A DNA stretch of 64,000 nucleotides from Heliopora coerulea (Eukaryota > Cnidaria > Anthozoa > Scleralcyonacea > Helioporidae): NCBI GenBank assembly GCA_030142905.1, contig JASJOG010000010.1, positions 757,501 to 821,500 of the forward strand, in the 5' to 3' direction. This document shows positions 1 through 12,461 of the stretch, piece by piece. Each line of letters starts with the position of its first letter. Position 1 is the stretch's first letter. The notes beneath the pieces are model-generated. The model did no database searches and was not told where the DNA came from. It saw only the letters and a program-made list of their open reading frames with translations. The translations under genes and the position numbers were made by a program.

Positions 1-3000
1 CAGGGAGCCTCCGTGTGAGGTATTCGTATCAGCCAGGTATTAATGACCAGGTATTAATGACTTCCAACATATAAACCTGATTGTCTTGCTCTACTTAAAA
101 GTTACTTTTTTGCAGTAGTACCACGTACCTTCACTAAACTTCATGATTTGACTAATTATAATTCCCAAAGATCAGGAATCGGGTGAAGAAAGTTCACACA
201 ACGATGTGGACTAAACAGTCACTCGGAAAAGCGTGATTGTTTGAAGATAATTGTTAATGCTTTGAACGTTATTCTTACACCGTGTAGATCGTCGGTGTCC
301 TTTGTTTTCAAAAGCTCAGTCCAATAGGTCTGTGTTAAGAGCAAAAAGCACCGGGACATCTAAATGACTTTTATCAATACTTATTTAAGACATTTGCAAG
401 AAGTTCAACCAAATTATCATTCAAGGACAAACATGGCTATCTATAATTATGTCGCATGTTCGCTGTATTCCAGGTTAAGTTTACCTATTTAGCTTAAGTA
501 ATTGAGTTTGTTTTTCCAACAACGCCGAGATGTTGACATGACATCACAGCATACACTTTCGCAACTGAGACCGAAACAAGATTTTTGTAATAATTAGTAC
601 CGACGTCTCGTGTTTCGTAATACCCGACGTTCTATTGTCGGTGTAAAAATAGAACTATTTTAGCGATAAGATAAAAATAAAAGATTTTTTTTAAGGATCA
701 AGTTTTATTTTTGGCAACGACGGGCACTGGATAGCTTTTCAAAGATACCTGACCTTACGTAAACGATATGTCAGGTCTGGATTGAACATAAGAAAAGCGA
801 GAGACTCTCTCAGGGTTTATATTTACAGTCTAGTCCTAATTTATTTCCCAAATTACAGAACTGGTGTCTACTTCTATTATGCATATTAAAAGTCTCTTTG
901 ACATGAAGGGTATAGACAGGGCCTGATCGTTGTTCATACTGATTTCAAAGGGAGTTAGTCAAGTAAAAAATTGGTTTAATTAAGAGAGGACACCCATGCA
1001 GATTTGAGACCTTTCAACTTCCTCCACATTTGTGGATTAATAAAAGGCCATGGTGGGTACATTGTACCCTTATTCGATAGATTAAAGTACGTGTTTATCA
1101 TACACATATAACCATGCATGCAGGCGGTTTGCTTTATTTAAGTCAACCCTTCCATCAAAAACTTTCTTACAGAAACCATACGATCCAAAGAGAAGCGATT
1201 AGGAGAGACCAAAGAGGCAAGGTAGAGCACGTTGATTTCACAGTTTGTGGTAAGTATCCCTTCCAGTCGTGACAAATATAATTGTCAGACCATTTTTTAA
1301 ACAGATAATACGGGTTACTCGTTTCATAGCGATTTTACTCAACATTGGTAATATACCAGTGTGTATTTTTCTAAACAAAACTGATGGAATATCCAGTTGC
1401 TAATGAAACCCGTATGGAGTGTAAGATCACAAGGGATATTATTCATGAAATGAATTGTTAGTTCAAAGCGCATTTTATTGTTAACCAACTCAAAACATCA
1501 CCAAACTTTACAGATATTTGAACACTAGCCTTGTGTCTATAAACAATTCGTTTGTCTTGGCTCGTATGGCCAAACATCACTTAATTACTATATCAATCAA
1601 ACAGTATAACTTTGAAGCAGTCTTGTTCGATGACCTTTATTTTAAGGAAAAGAGACTACATGCAATTTGATGCAAAACTAGCTATTGCGGTCATCCGATT
1701 TAGTAAACTGTTACGAACAGTAGCATGTCATGTGATGACAATTCTTTAAATTCAATTACTTTTAACAATTCTTTGTTTCGACAATTATGCTATTTCCAGG
1801 TTCATTCCCAATACGATAATCTGAGGCAACAGGGCTGTCGTAACATTTGTGACCAATACAATAAACATGCACATATTTCCTCTCGTCAAAAGACTTTTCT
1901 TTCATTTAAAAGATGGTAATCCTTCGGTGATTTTAGATAGAAGACAGACAACCAATTTATGTGATTTATCCTCCTGACCATCGCACAATGTCTGGCCGGT
2001 GGAAGAGTGTACATAGTTTGTTACTGCATATTTTTCCGACATCTCGACTAATGTGTCTAGCATCCCGACGTCGACCATTACTGTGACAAACTCAGCGTGC
2101 GATAAGGAACAAAACAAACCTTCTAGCAACTTCATTATCTGCAAACATTCTATTTCCGAAAGAAGATCACGGAGATTAAGATTAGCTTTTTAAATGGGCA
2201 ATTAGGTGGTTATATATTTATAAATGAAACAAAAAGGAGAAGAATTGAAAGAGAGAGCACTTGAAGTTGCATTCACGCATTTTTTGTGCCCTTTCTCAGT
2301 GCAGCATATTCATAAAAGTTTTTCTTCGTGTTGGCCTGAAACAGATTCTGAAGTGGTATTGTTGATATCTTCTACGAATCCACGGTTATACCAATCTTAT
2401 CAAAAATGGGATAAATATGCTGATGTGTTATCGAACTCCAGTGTGAGGAATATACCAGTGGGACTAGCAAGAGGAGGTTCGTGACATTGTCGCGCTTGAG
2501 AAATTTTTTGCCAGAAATGTGCATGGATAGTTCACATGCAGTGTAGTCTTGTAACTTGAATCCGTCATTGATTAAAATGACTTTTGTTCGTTCACAAGTC
2601 AATCAGATATAATCAGTCAAACATTAAAGTTTTGTGATTGTCTGTATGTAAAAATTTAAGACTCACCACTTACAAACGACTCAGAAACACCATGAAATTT
2701 GGCCACTTTATAATTGGTGAAAATTAGTCGACGTCATTGAGGTAATTATCCAGGTAAAAATACCACACTTTTGCAAAGGTACAAATCTTGTGATGTGAAA
2801 TTACCAACTAAAGAACGATCATTCTTAACATGTTTTTTCACCCGAAAAGACGAAGATAGTGTATTCTGTCATTAACTACAGAAACGTTCTAGCAGGGTAA
2901 ATTCTAAAAAATTTCAATACTGCACACGTAAAGCTGAATATCATGGCTACTAGGCACGTGTACATTGGTATTCCCACCTGACATTAAATATTAAATTAGT

Positions 3001-5400
3001 AAAAAATTATTTAATCAAGACAAGTCTTTCTTGCATCCTTTTCAAAATGACCTCTGTATATTAAAGGTCAAATTTAGTTTTAGAGAGCAGTTTGAGACGA
3101 GAATGATTAATTTGCGATTATGGGCGAAGGATGTTTATGGATAGACGGGGAGTGTTGGAAAAATGTCAAAAACACATAAAGGGGTCTAGCCCCATTCGAT
3201 AGTTACATCCGCAAAACACTCCGCAAAGTGTAGGGAGTTCGCGATGACTGCATTGTTAAGTGATGATCTTTTGCTCTAAAGTCGTCTAAACTTGGTAAAA
3301 ATAACTGCTCTTTTGTTCGAGATGATAGTCAATGATTAAATTTAAAGGAAATTGTGATCTATGATAATAGCCGTTATTTGTACATAAGAATCGACCTTAA
3401 ATTTGAGCTTGTTAAAAATAAGCATGTATGAAATATATTACATATTGACCTATATAACATAACATTAGAAATATCCGTTAAATATTTTTTTAAAAAAGCA
3501 TTTGCTGAACCCTATAACATTTTCATTTAGAATTTAATATGCGATGACATTACTATTCTGGATTTTGTGCTGGGAGCTGTATGTTCATAATTGGACTTAA
3601 TGCTCGGTTATATTTGAGGATAAATCTCACGGTTTTAGGGCTTGATTACATGAAAGAATTTTTGGTCGGGCAAAAATTTTAACCTTGCTAAACAAGCTTA
3701 AAATACAAAAGCTCAGCTCGAGCTTAAATTTTTGTCATGGAATCGCAAATTGACTTTTTAAGAGATTTCTTTATTAGCTCGGGCTGAAAGTTCTCCCTGT
3801 TATATTTCCTTAAATGTTACTTATTGACATTTTTAGTTAGGTATTTAAACAGGATTTTGAGAGAAGCTATTAAAAGAAGTTATTTCGGAATTGACTGTCA
3901 TGTCGACGCTCGATTTATTGCAGTCAGACAACATGATTTAGAAATCAGTGAATAGATTTAGAAATCAGTGAAAAGATTTACAGTATTATGAAGCGTAGAA
4001 AAGTGAAATAGTGGTGTGTTCACGAATCTTTCCATAATTATTGGTAATGTGGTACCTCAAGTGATAAAATTTTAAATAGACATGTAAATAGACACCATTT
4101 TCCCACCGAAATATGCTCATAAAATATCAATTTTTCTCGTTAGCATAATGATTTATGTCCATGGCAACCATAGTTCGTCTTCCTATGTTATCCATGAATT
4201 TTATTTTCAACTACTGCTCTATATGCATGAAATAGTTACTTCATAGGCCCTCGTCCTTTTAAGAGAAAGTGTCTTGGTTGGCATATTCCTGAATTATAAA
4301 TTGTGTGACGAAAGATTCATAGCTTGCATCCAGTTCACTGAAAGGCGTTTCTCTTTTCAATTCACACAGAAATGAATTCAGATGGCATCTCTTAGTATGT
4401 TTCGGTGCGGTAATGAGTAAGGAGACGATTATTTGCTGTATTTATATCGACATTCATTCATGAAATTTGTACGGCTTATAAGATTTCAAGATATTTCCTG
4501 AGCTTCCGCTTCTTCCGATATTTGTTAGTATATGCACGGATAAGACTTGCAGCTAAGACCTGACTGTTGCTATTACAGGGCAAAGTGTTTGATTACAATC
4601 TTGAGGAGGTGAGAATCGCACGATGAAATGAAGATTAACATCCAAATGAACTTAACATTGTCTGTCGGTCACCGACCTTAATCTAAAATCTCAATATAAT
4701 TATGCTGCTGAGAAGGAAAGGTCAGACGGTGCTACTATTAATAGATTATTATCTACAATTCGTGAACGGGTTTTAATCAATTTACACTGATCACATGTTA
4801 ACTTCAGAAATGCAGACCCAGAGTTGTGCGCTTAGTGTAATATAGAAATACCTTTGAAAACAGAGAATTATGTTAAGTTCCTGAGCTGATAATTACCTAA
4901 GTGTTCACTGATTTTAGCATTAAATATAAGACTTACAAAATGGACTGTTTGCCCTACAACCTTTTACATGTTGGCTCACAGGACAAGTTTTGTAATTCAC
5001 CTTTTTACTCGCTTTCAAAAAGACTCTAATTCTAATTATCAATTCAGAAAATTTATAAAAAAACACAAAGAATATTGCAGCGCGGATGATTTCACCCGAC
5101 AATGAGAAAATACCTTCTCTGTAACATCTGTTTTTATATCTTCGCACTTTCGTACAACTAAAACCGTAGCTCATGCCTGATAGTTTTCTTACTTACCATG
5201 AATAATGATTAATGAGTAGTTTTCGTGTAATTGCAATATTGCGGGGGGCTTATCAGTAATAGTGACCGGACACATCTAGTCGACGGCATGTAATGCCTGT
5301 TGGGAGACAGATAATTCGATTCGTTCCTATTATGATGCATCTAAATTTTCTCCATGTAAATTCCATCACCAGGAGTATTTAAGCTCCTAAAACAGGGGAA
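1..5400. other. Intergenic region, mostly featureless
   Basis: AT-rich sequence with no long open frame, no tRNA and no recognisable transposon domain. A short tandem duplication lies near 3938-3980, where 'gatttagaaatcagtga' occurs twice. A possible exon on the minus strand near 1902-2138 is listed separately. The region may hold upstream regulatory DNA of the bHLH gene that begins near 5.6 kb, but no specific element could be identified by eye. Confidence 0.5.
1902..2138 (-). CDS. Candidate exon or gene fragment, function unknown
   Basis: The minus strand reads about 78 residues ending in a stop. It starts just after a plausible splice acceptor (minus-strand TTTGCAG at 2139-2145). The composition looks protein-like: leucine-rich helical stretches such as LLEGLFCSLSHAEF and VDVGMLDTLVEMSEKY, without the low-complexity bias of most frames here. 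I do not recognise the family; an armadillo/HEAT-like helical protein is only a guess. No partner exon was found nearby, so it could be the last exon of a gene extending to the right, a pseudogene, or chance. Confidence 0.25.
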   Translation of the reverse strand: MMKLLEGLFCSLSHAEFVTVMVDVGMLDTLVEMSEKYAVTNYVHSSTGQTLCDGQEDKSHKLVVCLLSKITEGLPSFK

Positions 5401-5407
5401 TATAAAA
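5401..5407 (+). promoter_or_regulatory. Possible TATA box upstream of bHLH-A
   Basis: TATAAAA lies about 240 bp before the bHLH-A start codon in an otherwise unstructured stretch, which is a workable distance for a short 5' UTR. AT-rich DNA produces such matches by chance and there is no transcript evidence, so this is tentative. Confidence 0.25.
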
Positions 5408-5644
5408 ACAACTTTCCAAACTAATGGCGGATTAAAGTATAAGTGGGCCTTGCGCTCTAGAATTTATGCTCATGAATCCAATTTCAGTAAGTGACTATTA
5501 ATTCTTCGGCTTCATGTCTTACCTTGCTTATCGTCTATGGATTTCTACTGAATTGACAGGATTAACGCACTGTGGATCGCCAGCTAGGAAGAAGCTCGCT
5601 CTAGCAGAGTGGATTTTTTGGTATTTGAATTAAACACCGGAAAG

Positions 5645-6176
5645 ATGACCAGTTGTAATGGAGATTGTGTGTTCGAATCCGAGGCAAGTTTGGATTTAGT
5701 TCAATATGAAAATGTTGATTTCCTTCGGGAATTCAACGAAGAATGTTCGCCTATTCCAGCAAACGAGAAACAGGAAGAGGATATCACGGGCCAAAAGCGT
5801 AAACGTCGTAAGAAACGAGTGTTGACTGGAGTAAGTCGACAACGACGGGCAGCTAACGCTCGCGAGAGACGTCGCATCCAGGGAGTAAACCGTGCATTTG
5901 TCAACCTCAAGAACACTCTACCTCTTCCCCACGTTGACATATCAAAGATCGAGATCCTGCGTTTGGCCGTCAAATGGATTGACCATCTTGGGACACTTTT
6001 GAAAGACTATGAAGAGCGAAAGGACTTGCTAAACATGAAGCAGATGGAAACGTCCAGGCCAAATGAATTCATCAACGTTACGGGAGAAAACGTCGCCCCA
6101 GTTAAACATGACTGCCTCTACCACCAGTTTCCCGACCTGAAAAATACACTTTGGGAAGATTGCATTGGTTTAAAAG
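5645..6176 (+). CDS. bHLH transcription factor A, exon 1 of 2
   Basis: Encodes residues 1-177 of a 201-residue group-A bHLH protein. A nuclear-localisation-like basic cluster (KRKRRKKR, residues 51-58) precedes the bHLH domain at about residues 66-118. The basic region ANARERRR carries the Glu expected to contact the E-box (CANNTG), helix 1 is NRAFVNLKNTLP, the loop is short, and helix 2 starts SKIEILRLAVKWIDHL. The wording resembles the NSCL/Tal/Hand/atonal side of group A, but the loop is shorter and no named orthologue is clear. The start is the first ATG (5645); the frame is open further upstream only through a GTG. The exon ends at a GTAGGT donor at 6177, phase 1. Reading past the donor gives non-homologous sequence, and bHLH-B breaks at the same codon, which supports the splice. 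It presumably dimerises with an E-protein and acts in the nucleus. Confidence 0.9.
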
Positions 6177-7596
6177 GTAGGTGGCTTAGCCTATTTGCAG
6201 CAAGACTGATAAATGTAACATTTGTTAAGCTTTGTATAAGCAGTGCAAAACGTTCGAATTTAAAGTGCGAAATTTTCTTGGCAGATAGCTCAATTCTAAT
6301 AATTTATCTTTTATATGGTAAACTATTGGCTTAGGAAATATTTTGAATAGGTTTAAGCATTGATTAATTTTGGGGTTCATTGATGGCACAGTAGTGGTGA
6401 ATGTGTGTCTCACATCTGCGATTAAAAAAAATTCGATTCCGGTCCCAAGGAGTTATCTGATTAAAGTTTCCCAGGTCACATGAGAGAAGAGCGTTATCCA
6501 GTTTGACTCAAAGAAGCATCTCAGGTTTTCACTGAGTATTCCGGTTTCCTAGCACCTGGAGTAACACAGGTTTTCGAGAGGGATTGCCCTTGCCGGACCT
6601 CTGGGGATAACAGACTAGCTAGGTGGTAGGATCATCCAATAAAGTAATTTACATTAGTTTAGTTTATTTGAGCAAAAAGTGTTCACAATGAACTAAAATT
6701 TTCAATCTTTGATTTCTGGAGTATGAAATTGAAAGCCACATATTTATTTGGAAATGACTAAACTCACCTAAAAATATTACCAAATGCTTTGACAAGATGC
6801 TGTTGAGTAGGAACCGGTTTTGTTTTTCCGTTTTCAGAATATTAAAATTAATGCTAGCAAAGTAGTTTAATGAGCTACCACCGAAAATGTGTATTTTGTT
6901 TGCAAAATCCGCAAGCAATAGTGTTTATCAATGGCAAGTAGTTCGTAAAATTATATGAGTTAAGAAGGAGGGAAATTTTGTATTTACACTTTTAGATTTA
7001 GCTTACTAATGACATACATGTATGAGATAAATGGACAACATAACCAAGGTATGGTTACAGCAAATTGTGACGTTAATAACGATTTATAAACGAGGAGAAA
7101 AACTAGACTTGACGATAGCAGAGTTTGGGATCCGTAACCGACGGTTCTCCAGCCAGAAATAGGCGTTCATTTGCCAAACATAGTCGCGCGAGTAGCTTTT
7201 CCCTTTTGTTTTTCGACTCTCAGGTGGAACTAAGTAGAAAACTATTCAATTTTAATAGAACAGTAGCTCGCACGACTATATTTGCTTGATAGAAATCCAG
7301 CATAAGACTGCAAACTCAACTCGACTTTCTCGACTGTAAAATATGTAATGGCAGACAATGAACTCGCGTGAACTGGTACTTGGTAAAGAGCGTCCAGTGA
7401 GGTGTGGTCGTGTAGTCGCTTTGCGTAGCCCAACATCCCGATGTTCAAGACCTTTCCTTTTTTCCATGGCCAGAAATTTTTGAAATTTGAGCCCACGTGT
7501 CAGTCAGCATCTTCCAACAAAAACTTAAGAATTTGAAATATCACAATCGCTGTGAGGCGAGGAAAGCACTCTCTTGCCGTCGACTATCAGCAATTG

Positions 7597-7928
7597 CAGT
7601 GGCGTTGCTATGGTTAATTTTTTTTGGTGGGTGGGGGTGGGGGGGGGGGGGGCAAAATTGTGGCATACCCTGAGGCTTTACAACTTTTTAGTAATGAAAT
7701 CGGTGTTCACCACTAAGTAACGTCGTTTGAAATCACTGGGTAAATGGCGACGAGTGTTTGTTCGATATCGCACCAAGAAAACCTTGGTTATAGAAACAGA
7801 TCTAGAACACGAGGCAATAATTTAATTGCTCAACTGGTTCAATGTACTGGTATGAAATGGGGAACTAGGCCCTCTAAATTTACGATTGGGGGCTAATGGC
7901 CCCCTTTCCCCCCCTCGCGATGGCTATG
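7597..7928. mobile_element. hAT-type MITE with 8-bp target duplication
   Basis: A 332-bp non-coding element starting CAGTGGCGTTGC, flanked by perfect 8-bp direct repeats AGCAATTG (7589-7596 and 7929-7936), the target-duplication size typical of hAT elements. Its left end matches the inverted right end of the hAT transposase relic at 46.4 kb (CAGTGGCGTAGC followed by GGTTAA), so both probably belong to one family. It holds a G-rich run near 7627-7653 and a C-rich run near 7900-7918. It lies in the bHLH-A intron. Confidence 0.8.
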
Positions 7929-10897
7929 AGCAATTGAACTCGTTATCTTCGGTTATTTTATACGACACAAGCAGGAGAAGAAACGTAATCATATAAATTA
8001 TTAAAGAGTTTTGTTCTATTAGCCATGTAACCATCGACAACGAGTGGTGTGCTTGTACATGTATTGTTAGACAAGTTTTAATTTTCGCGGGTCTTCCCCA
8101 AGGTCTATCTGTGGCATATATCATACACCTTAGTCCCAACCAACTTTTCGCGGCAAATAGCTTGAAGCAACGTAAACTGCTGACCTCAATAGTCGAATAC
8201 TCTGAAAGCCCATCTTTTCACGGATATTTTGATACCAAATGTGGCTTATTCTGATCATTTTTTCTCCAAGAAAATGAACGTGCATTTTCAATTGTTCTTT
8301 ACACCGGAAGTTGAAGGTCATAATAACCATGGCTAAGAAGAAGATTGTAAACTGCACATTTTGAAATGAATTTTGGAACAACTTTGTTGAGGCTCGCTGA
8401 CTTGAAAACGTACTTGGATATGAACAAACGTAGAGCTGTGTAACGAGATTCTGTCGTTGCAAATTCAAAATCTTGCATTTGATTTATATAATCTTTCATC
8501 AAATAACGCATTCTACACTCTCTCTAAGTGTTTTCACAAGCCTAAAACGGAGTATAAATTTGCCATAACTGGCTTCGGAATGGAACAAGTTAACAGTCGT
8601 CTCTGTAGAATATATTTGTGTAATTTTAAGCTGTAAGAGGTGTAGAATTAAGAGCCATCATTACAAAATGGATAATACATGCAGTTACAATTCACAATGT
8701 CATTGTTTGAAAGTTAGCATACGCAGAGCCTTATATTCTATTTCTCTGCAAGTGTTTGCCTCCCATGAAAGACCGCTCTTGTACGGTGGGCGCAATGTCC
8801 GGATTTTCTGGCGATGAAAAATTTTTGTCTAGCTTGAGTGCAACAAACACTGTTGTGTATGTGGGTGCTTCGTATTATAGCTGATGAATTGTTTGTCAAA
8901 CCCGTTTACTTAGAAAAATGGAATTCTAAAGGTACCGCGCTTCAAAATACTTTTTTCTGTGTAAATGAGCTTGAACGACTAAAATCTACTAATCATTGGT
9001 GATAACCAATAACACCAAAATCCCAAACATGCACAACATTAAGCGTAACTGTCAAGTCGGTCGTCTGTATAATCAATAAGAACTCGTGGCTTCGTATAGG
9101 CAGCACGTACGTCGAACCGACGCCATAGCTTTCGATCTCAGTCTCAGTAGCTTCAGTGGTTAGAGAATCTCTGAATACTTTATCTTAGCAAGTAAGCTCG
9201 ACAATCTCCCACTTGTCATTATCAAATCTTGGTTTTTTTGCCTCGTTCAAGCATGAAAAAATACTTAAGGAGACTGAGTATTTAAAAAAGTACAATTTCC
9301 TCTGCTATAATTGTATTTTCCTAATGTATAAATTTGTAAAACATAAAATCAACTATTATTTTCATTAAATTAAAAGGACAGTTGGAAGAATTAATTTAAG
9401 TTTTAGCGATAAGCTAACAACTACCTGCTGTATCTTTATGAAGAGCCTGGGGAGCATGTTTTATGGAGTGCAGGCTCAAGTCAAGGCGTAAGCCCAGAGG
9501 CAGGTTGAGAATTCCGAAGGGAAGCTCCTCAAGGAAATTTTTGGATTAAAATCTCAACGATTCTAGAATACGTGTTAAAATTGATATCTGGATTATAAAA
9601 TGCAAATTTCACGCTTCAAAAACAATATTCTTAAGTAATATCTTTCATCTGGAACTATGGTATGGTTGCGCTTTTGGCCTGTTGTAACAAGAAATCAACA
9701 TAAGAATACTATATAAAGTAAGATAGTGAAAGAACTTTTCAAAAGTTTATTTTAACTGGGAGAGAAAAAAATTATCGAGCTTTGGCCCCTCAGCTCTATC
9801 TCATTCTGCGAGATTCGTTGAGTACTGAATTAGGCATACTTAACCCGAGACTGTGCGAAGCAACTGTCTGAAGTTATATTGTCAATTAACCCTTTCACAC
9901 GTCTTCTCTTGACGAGTAAAACAGTCTTGCATTACCAGAGTGAGATAGTATGGCGTTAACAGAAGCCCAAGTGAACAGTCAGAGTATGTCCATGCTAGTG
10001 ATAGTTCTTATTTCAGAATCATGAAACGAAAATTTTATGAAACGAAAACTTTACAATTAACCTAGTGATAGTGTTCAACTTCTTTCGGTTCGTATCCGAC
10101 TTTTTAATTTTATTCTGGCTAACGTCTAACAATTTTACTTGTCAAGGGAAAACATCGTGATCGTAGTGTGTTAAAGACCTGAGAAAGGAAAGTAGAAGGT
10201 GATCACTAGTTTCAATCTATACTTGTTCGGAATACCTTTAGAATTTTAAAAGTGAAAATTATTTTACCTATTAAAATTAATACTTTTTCTCTATTAGTAA
10301 AATGTTTGTAGTTTAGGTCAAAGACCACAAAATCTCAAGATTCTCCCTCATTATATTTCGTGTGAAAGATGCCGATAGAAACCCTTCTAAAAATTCGCTG
10401 AATTCATCAACCGTATCTGTTCAGCGGCGAGAATTGTGAATTAAGTGAACAAAACTTTGCAAATTAACAAGCACACATGCACGGTACAGAATTTCTTTTA
10501 ACAGAAGTTTAGAACTACTTATTCTTCTCAGCTCTTTTGGCCGAGGAATGTTCAAGAGCTTTAATCAAACCAAACGTTAAAAAGTGCTGAATGCTAAAAG
10601 AACAACAACAAATAAAAAAAATTAAAAATATCATGCGTCTTTGTCGTTAAGATTAAAGATTTAAAAATAAACTTTTTATTCTCTGAGTTCTTAAAGCATA
10701 AACTTTAGCTCAACCAACTTAAACAATTTTTAAAAGCTGGAATATTTTTCAACCGTACGTGGAGTTTGACAAGGTGTACTATAATAAAACGGTTAGGCAT
10801 ATGAATTCAAGAGTGCTTCACCTCGAAGGTGCTTAACCCTTTAACGCTTTGAATTTTTTTTTCTTTTGTTTATTGTTATCTCTTTGTTTTAGAAGTG

Positions 10898-10899
<2 letters not shown>

Positions 10900-10931
<32 letters not shown>
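10900..10931. repeat. (TA)n microsatellite
   Basis: About 16 TA units in the bHLH-A intron. Confidence 0.95.
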
Positions 10932-10935
<4 letters not shown>

Positions 10936-11077
10936 GTAAATCCTGATATTGTTTAGTCTGTCAAGTATATTTCAGTATTTTTAACTTATCTTGACCGCCC
11001 TCTTGTAATTGCTCAAGGTGATGGTACTTGGGTTTTGACTTGGCAACTTTCTGTAAAGATAAATTTATTTAAGAAAT

Positions 11078-11079
11078 CA

Positions 11080-11118
<39 letters not shown>

Positions 11119-11164
11119 ATGAACGAATGAACGAATGAAAAAAATGAATGAATGAGTGAATGTA

Positions 11165-11195
<31 letters not shown>

Positions 11196-11200
11196 TAACA
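11078..11200. repeat. (AAAT)n / (GAAT)n microsatellite cluster
   Basis: Tandem AAAT units, then GAAT/GAAC-like units, then AAAT and AAT units. Frames read through it on the minus strand give only phenylalanine/isoleucine/tyrosine runs and are not genes. Confidence 0.9.
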
Positions 11201-11334
11201 ATAAACAAGGAAACCACGGCCAAAAAAATTCCACCGAATTTCATGATTCGGTTCATAGGCTTAGCAACAAAATATAGAACAGATTTCCTTATTTTTATCT
11301 ACTCATTTATTTTTATCTTTATTTATTTTTTTGA

Positions 11335-11425
11335 CAACGCGCCTTTTTCAAAAGCTGGCATGACACGCTTTTGAACAAGGCTCCTTGTCAAGGAAAAATT
11401 GCCAAGGAAAAGTTGGTCGTGTGTA
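11335..11425 (-). repeat. Dispersed repeat, copy 1
   Basis: The minus strand here ('ttccttggcaatttttcctt', 'aaggagccttgttcaaaa') aligns well with the plus strand at about 23330-23420. The two stretches are diverged copies of one dispersed repeat. No coding capacity or terminal structure was recognised. Confidence 0.55.
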
Positions 11426-12387
11426 AGGGACTTAAGTGTGAACTCAAACCGGAATAAACTCAGCTTAATCACTATTTGACACGCAACAACGTAGCTGTCA
11501 ACACCAGTGCGACTGTCAGGATTCGGCTTTGACACAGATCCTCCACATATGAGCTTCAGAGGAATCTAAATTTATCATCCTTATTTGATCAGCTCTCGGG
11601 TGTTTGAATTCTCACTTTTTTCTCAGTTCATTGTGTGTATCAAATTGCAAACAACTTCGAAGTTTTGCATCCTGACGGAGTATGATTAGAAACCAAGCCG
11701 CATAAATTTGAAGTGTTATCCTATTTATAGAATTTTTTTAGGAGCAAATGCACCACCCCGTAAACTTCCTGCTCAACGAAAGTGTTAAGATTCGGAAGTG
11801 ATTTTGGAGCTATTCCAAATCACTCAATTTCTAAATAAGATTAAAGTTTTCCTGCTTTTCGCTGTCTGGTTGAAATTTGCGTCTGCGAAAGTCGTCAAAG
11901 AAAAACTTCAGTGTTAAATAGCTTGTGTAAGACTTGAGCTGTGTAAACAATAGCGGTTGACGTATGTGGTCGAAATATGTGGTCGTAAACGTATTCTATT
12001 TGTTGAATCTAAGAACTGTTAGCCAGTTAATAATGTGAAAGTAAAATTTAAGTTATATTTAAATTTCGATTTTTTGTTACGAATGGTGAGAGGGCTTTTA
12101 TCGACATGTACAATGTAATGAAGTCCAATTAAGTAATCAGCGCACCAGGTCGATTATAAAGTTGTGGTGTAATAACTTATTTCTATAATCTGTTGGTTGG
12201 TTTGATATATTTCCAGATAAGTGCCTGGGTCTGAGTAGGTTCCGCTCAAGGAATCAAACTGCATAACACAGGCAACCAAAATTCTAATAAAATAGAATTA
12301 ATGTGCAAAACTCATGCTGCCACAAATATCACGACCACTCAGAACCTATCTGTAACCCGTTCATTCCTTTGATTTTTTCTTTTATAG

Positions 12388-12461
12388 AATCGGCAAGGGA
12401 TGAGAATGAAGGTTGCATTCATATTAGAAGCAATTCGAGCTTCCATGCTCTGTTTTCGTAA
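12388..12461 (+). CDS. bHLH transcription factor A, exon 2 of 2
   Basis: A 74-nt terminal exon after a TTTTATAG acceptor. Joined to exon 1 in phase 1 (G|AA) it adds 24 residues beginning ESARDENEGC and ending HALFS before TAA. It was found by homology to bHLH-B exon 2, which is the same length and phase (GSSRCGNEEC ... HFP). Aligned positions share S, R, N, E and C residues and an S.F/H ending. An exon this short would be missed by frame scanning. No mRNA evidence is available. Confidence 0.8.

Larger units (their letters stand above)
6177..12387 (+). other. Intron of bHLH-A (6.2 kb)
   Basis: Bounded by a GTAGGT donor and a pyrimidine-rich TTTTTTCTTTTATAG acceptor. It contains a hAT-type MITE with 8-bp target duplications (7597-7928), a (TA)n tract, (AAAT)n arrays and a short dispersed repeat near 11.35 kb. 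A SINE-like stretch may lie at about 6415-6615, where a B-box-like 'ttcgattccgg' occurs. No other coding exon was recognised. The intron is ten times longer than that of bHLH-B. Confidence 0.75.

Noticed and set aside
5609..5644. Twelve extra N-terminal codons for bHLH-A
   Set aside because: The extension starts at GTG; the first ATG is at 5645, which also gives a protein of exactly the same length as bHLH-B.
6177..6334. C-terminal 53 codons read past the exon 1 donor
   Set aside because: They do not resemble bHLH-B, and a conserved splice donor and downstream homologous exon explain the true C-terminus.
7627..7653. G-quadruplex-like G run as a regulatory element
   Set aside because: It is the G-rich interior of a hAT MITE, and similar runs occur in other transposon remnants here.
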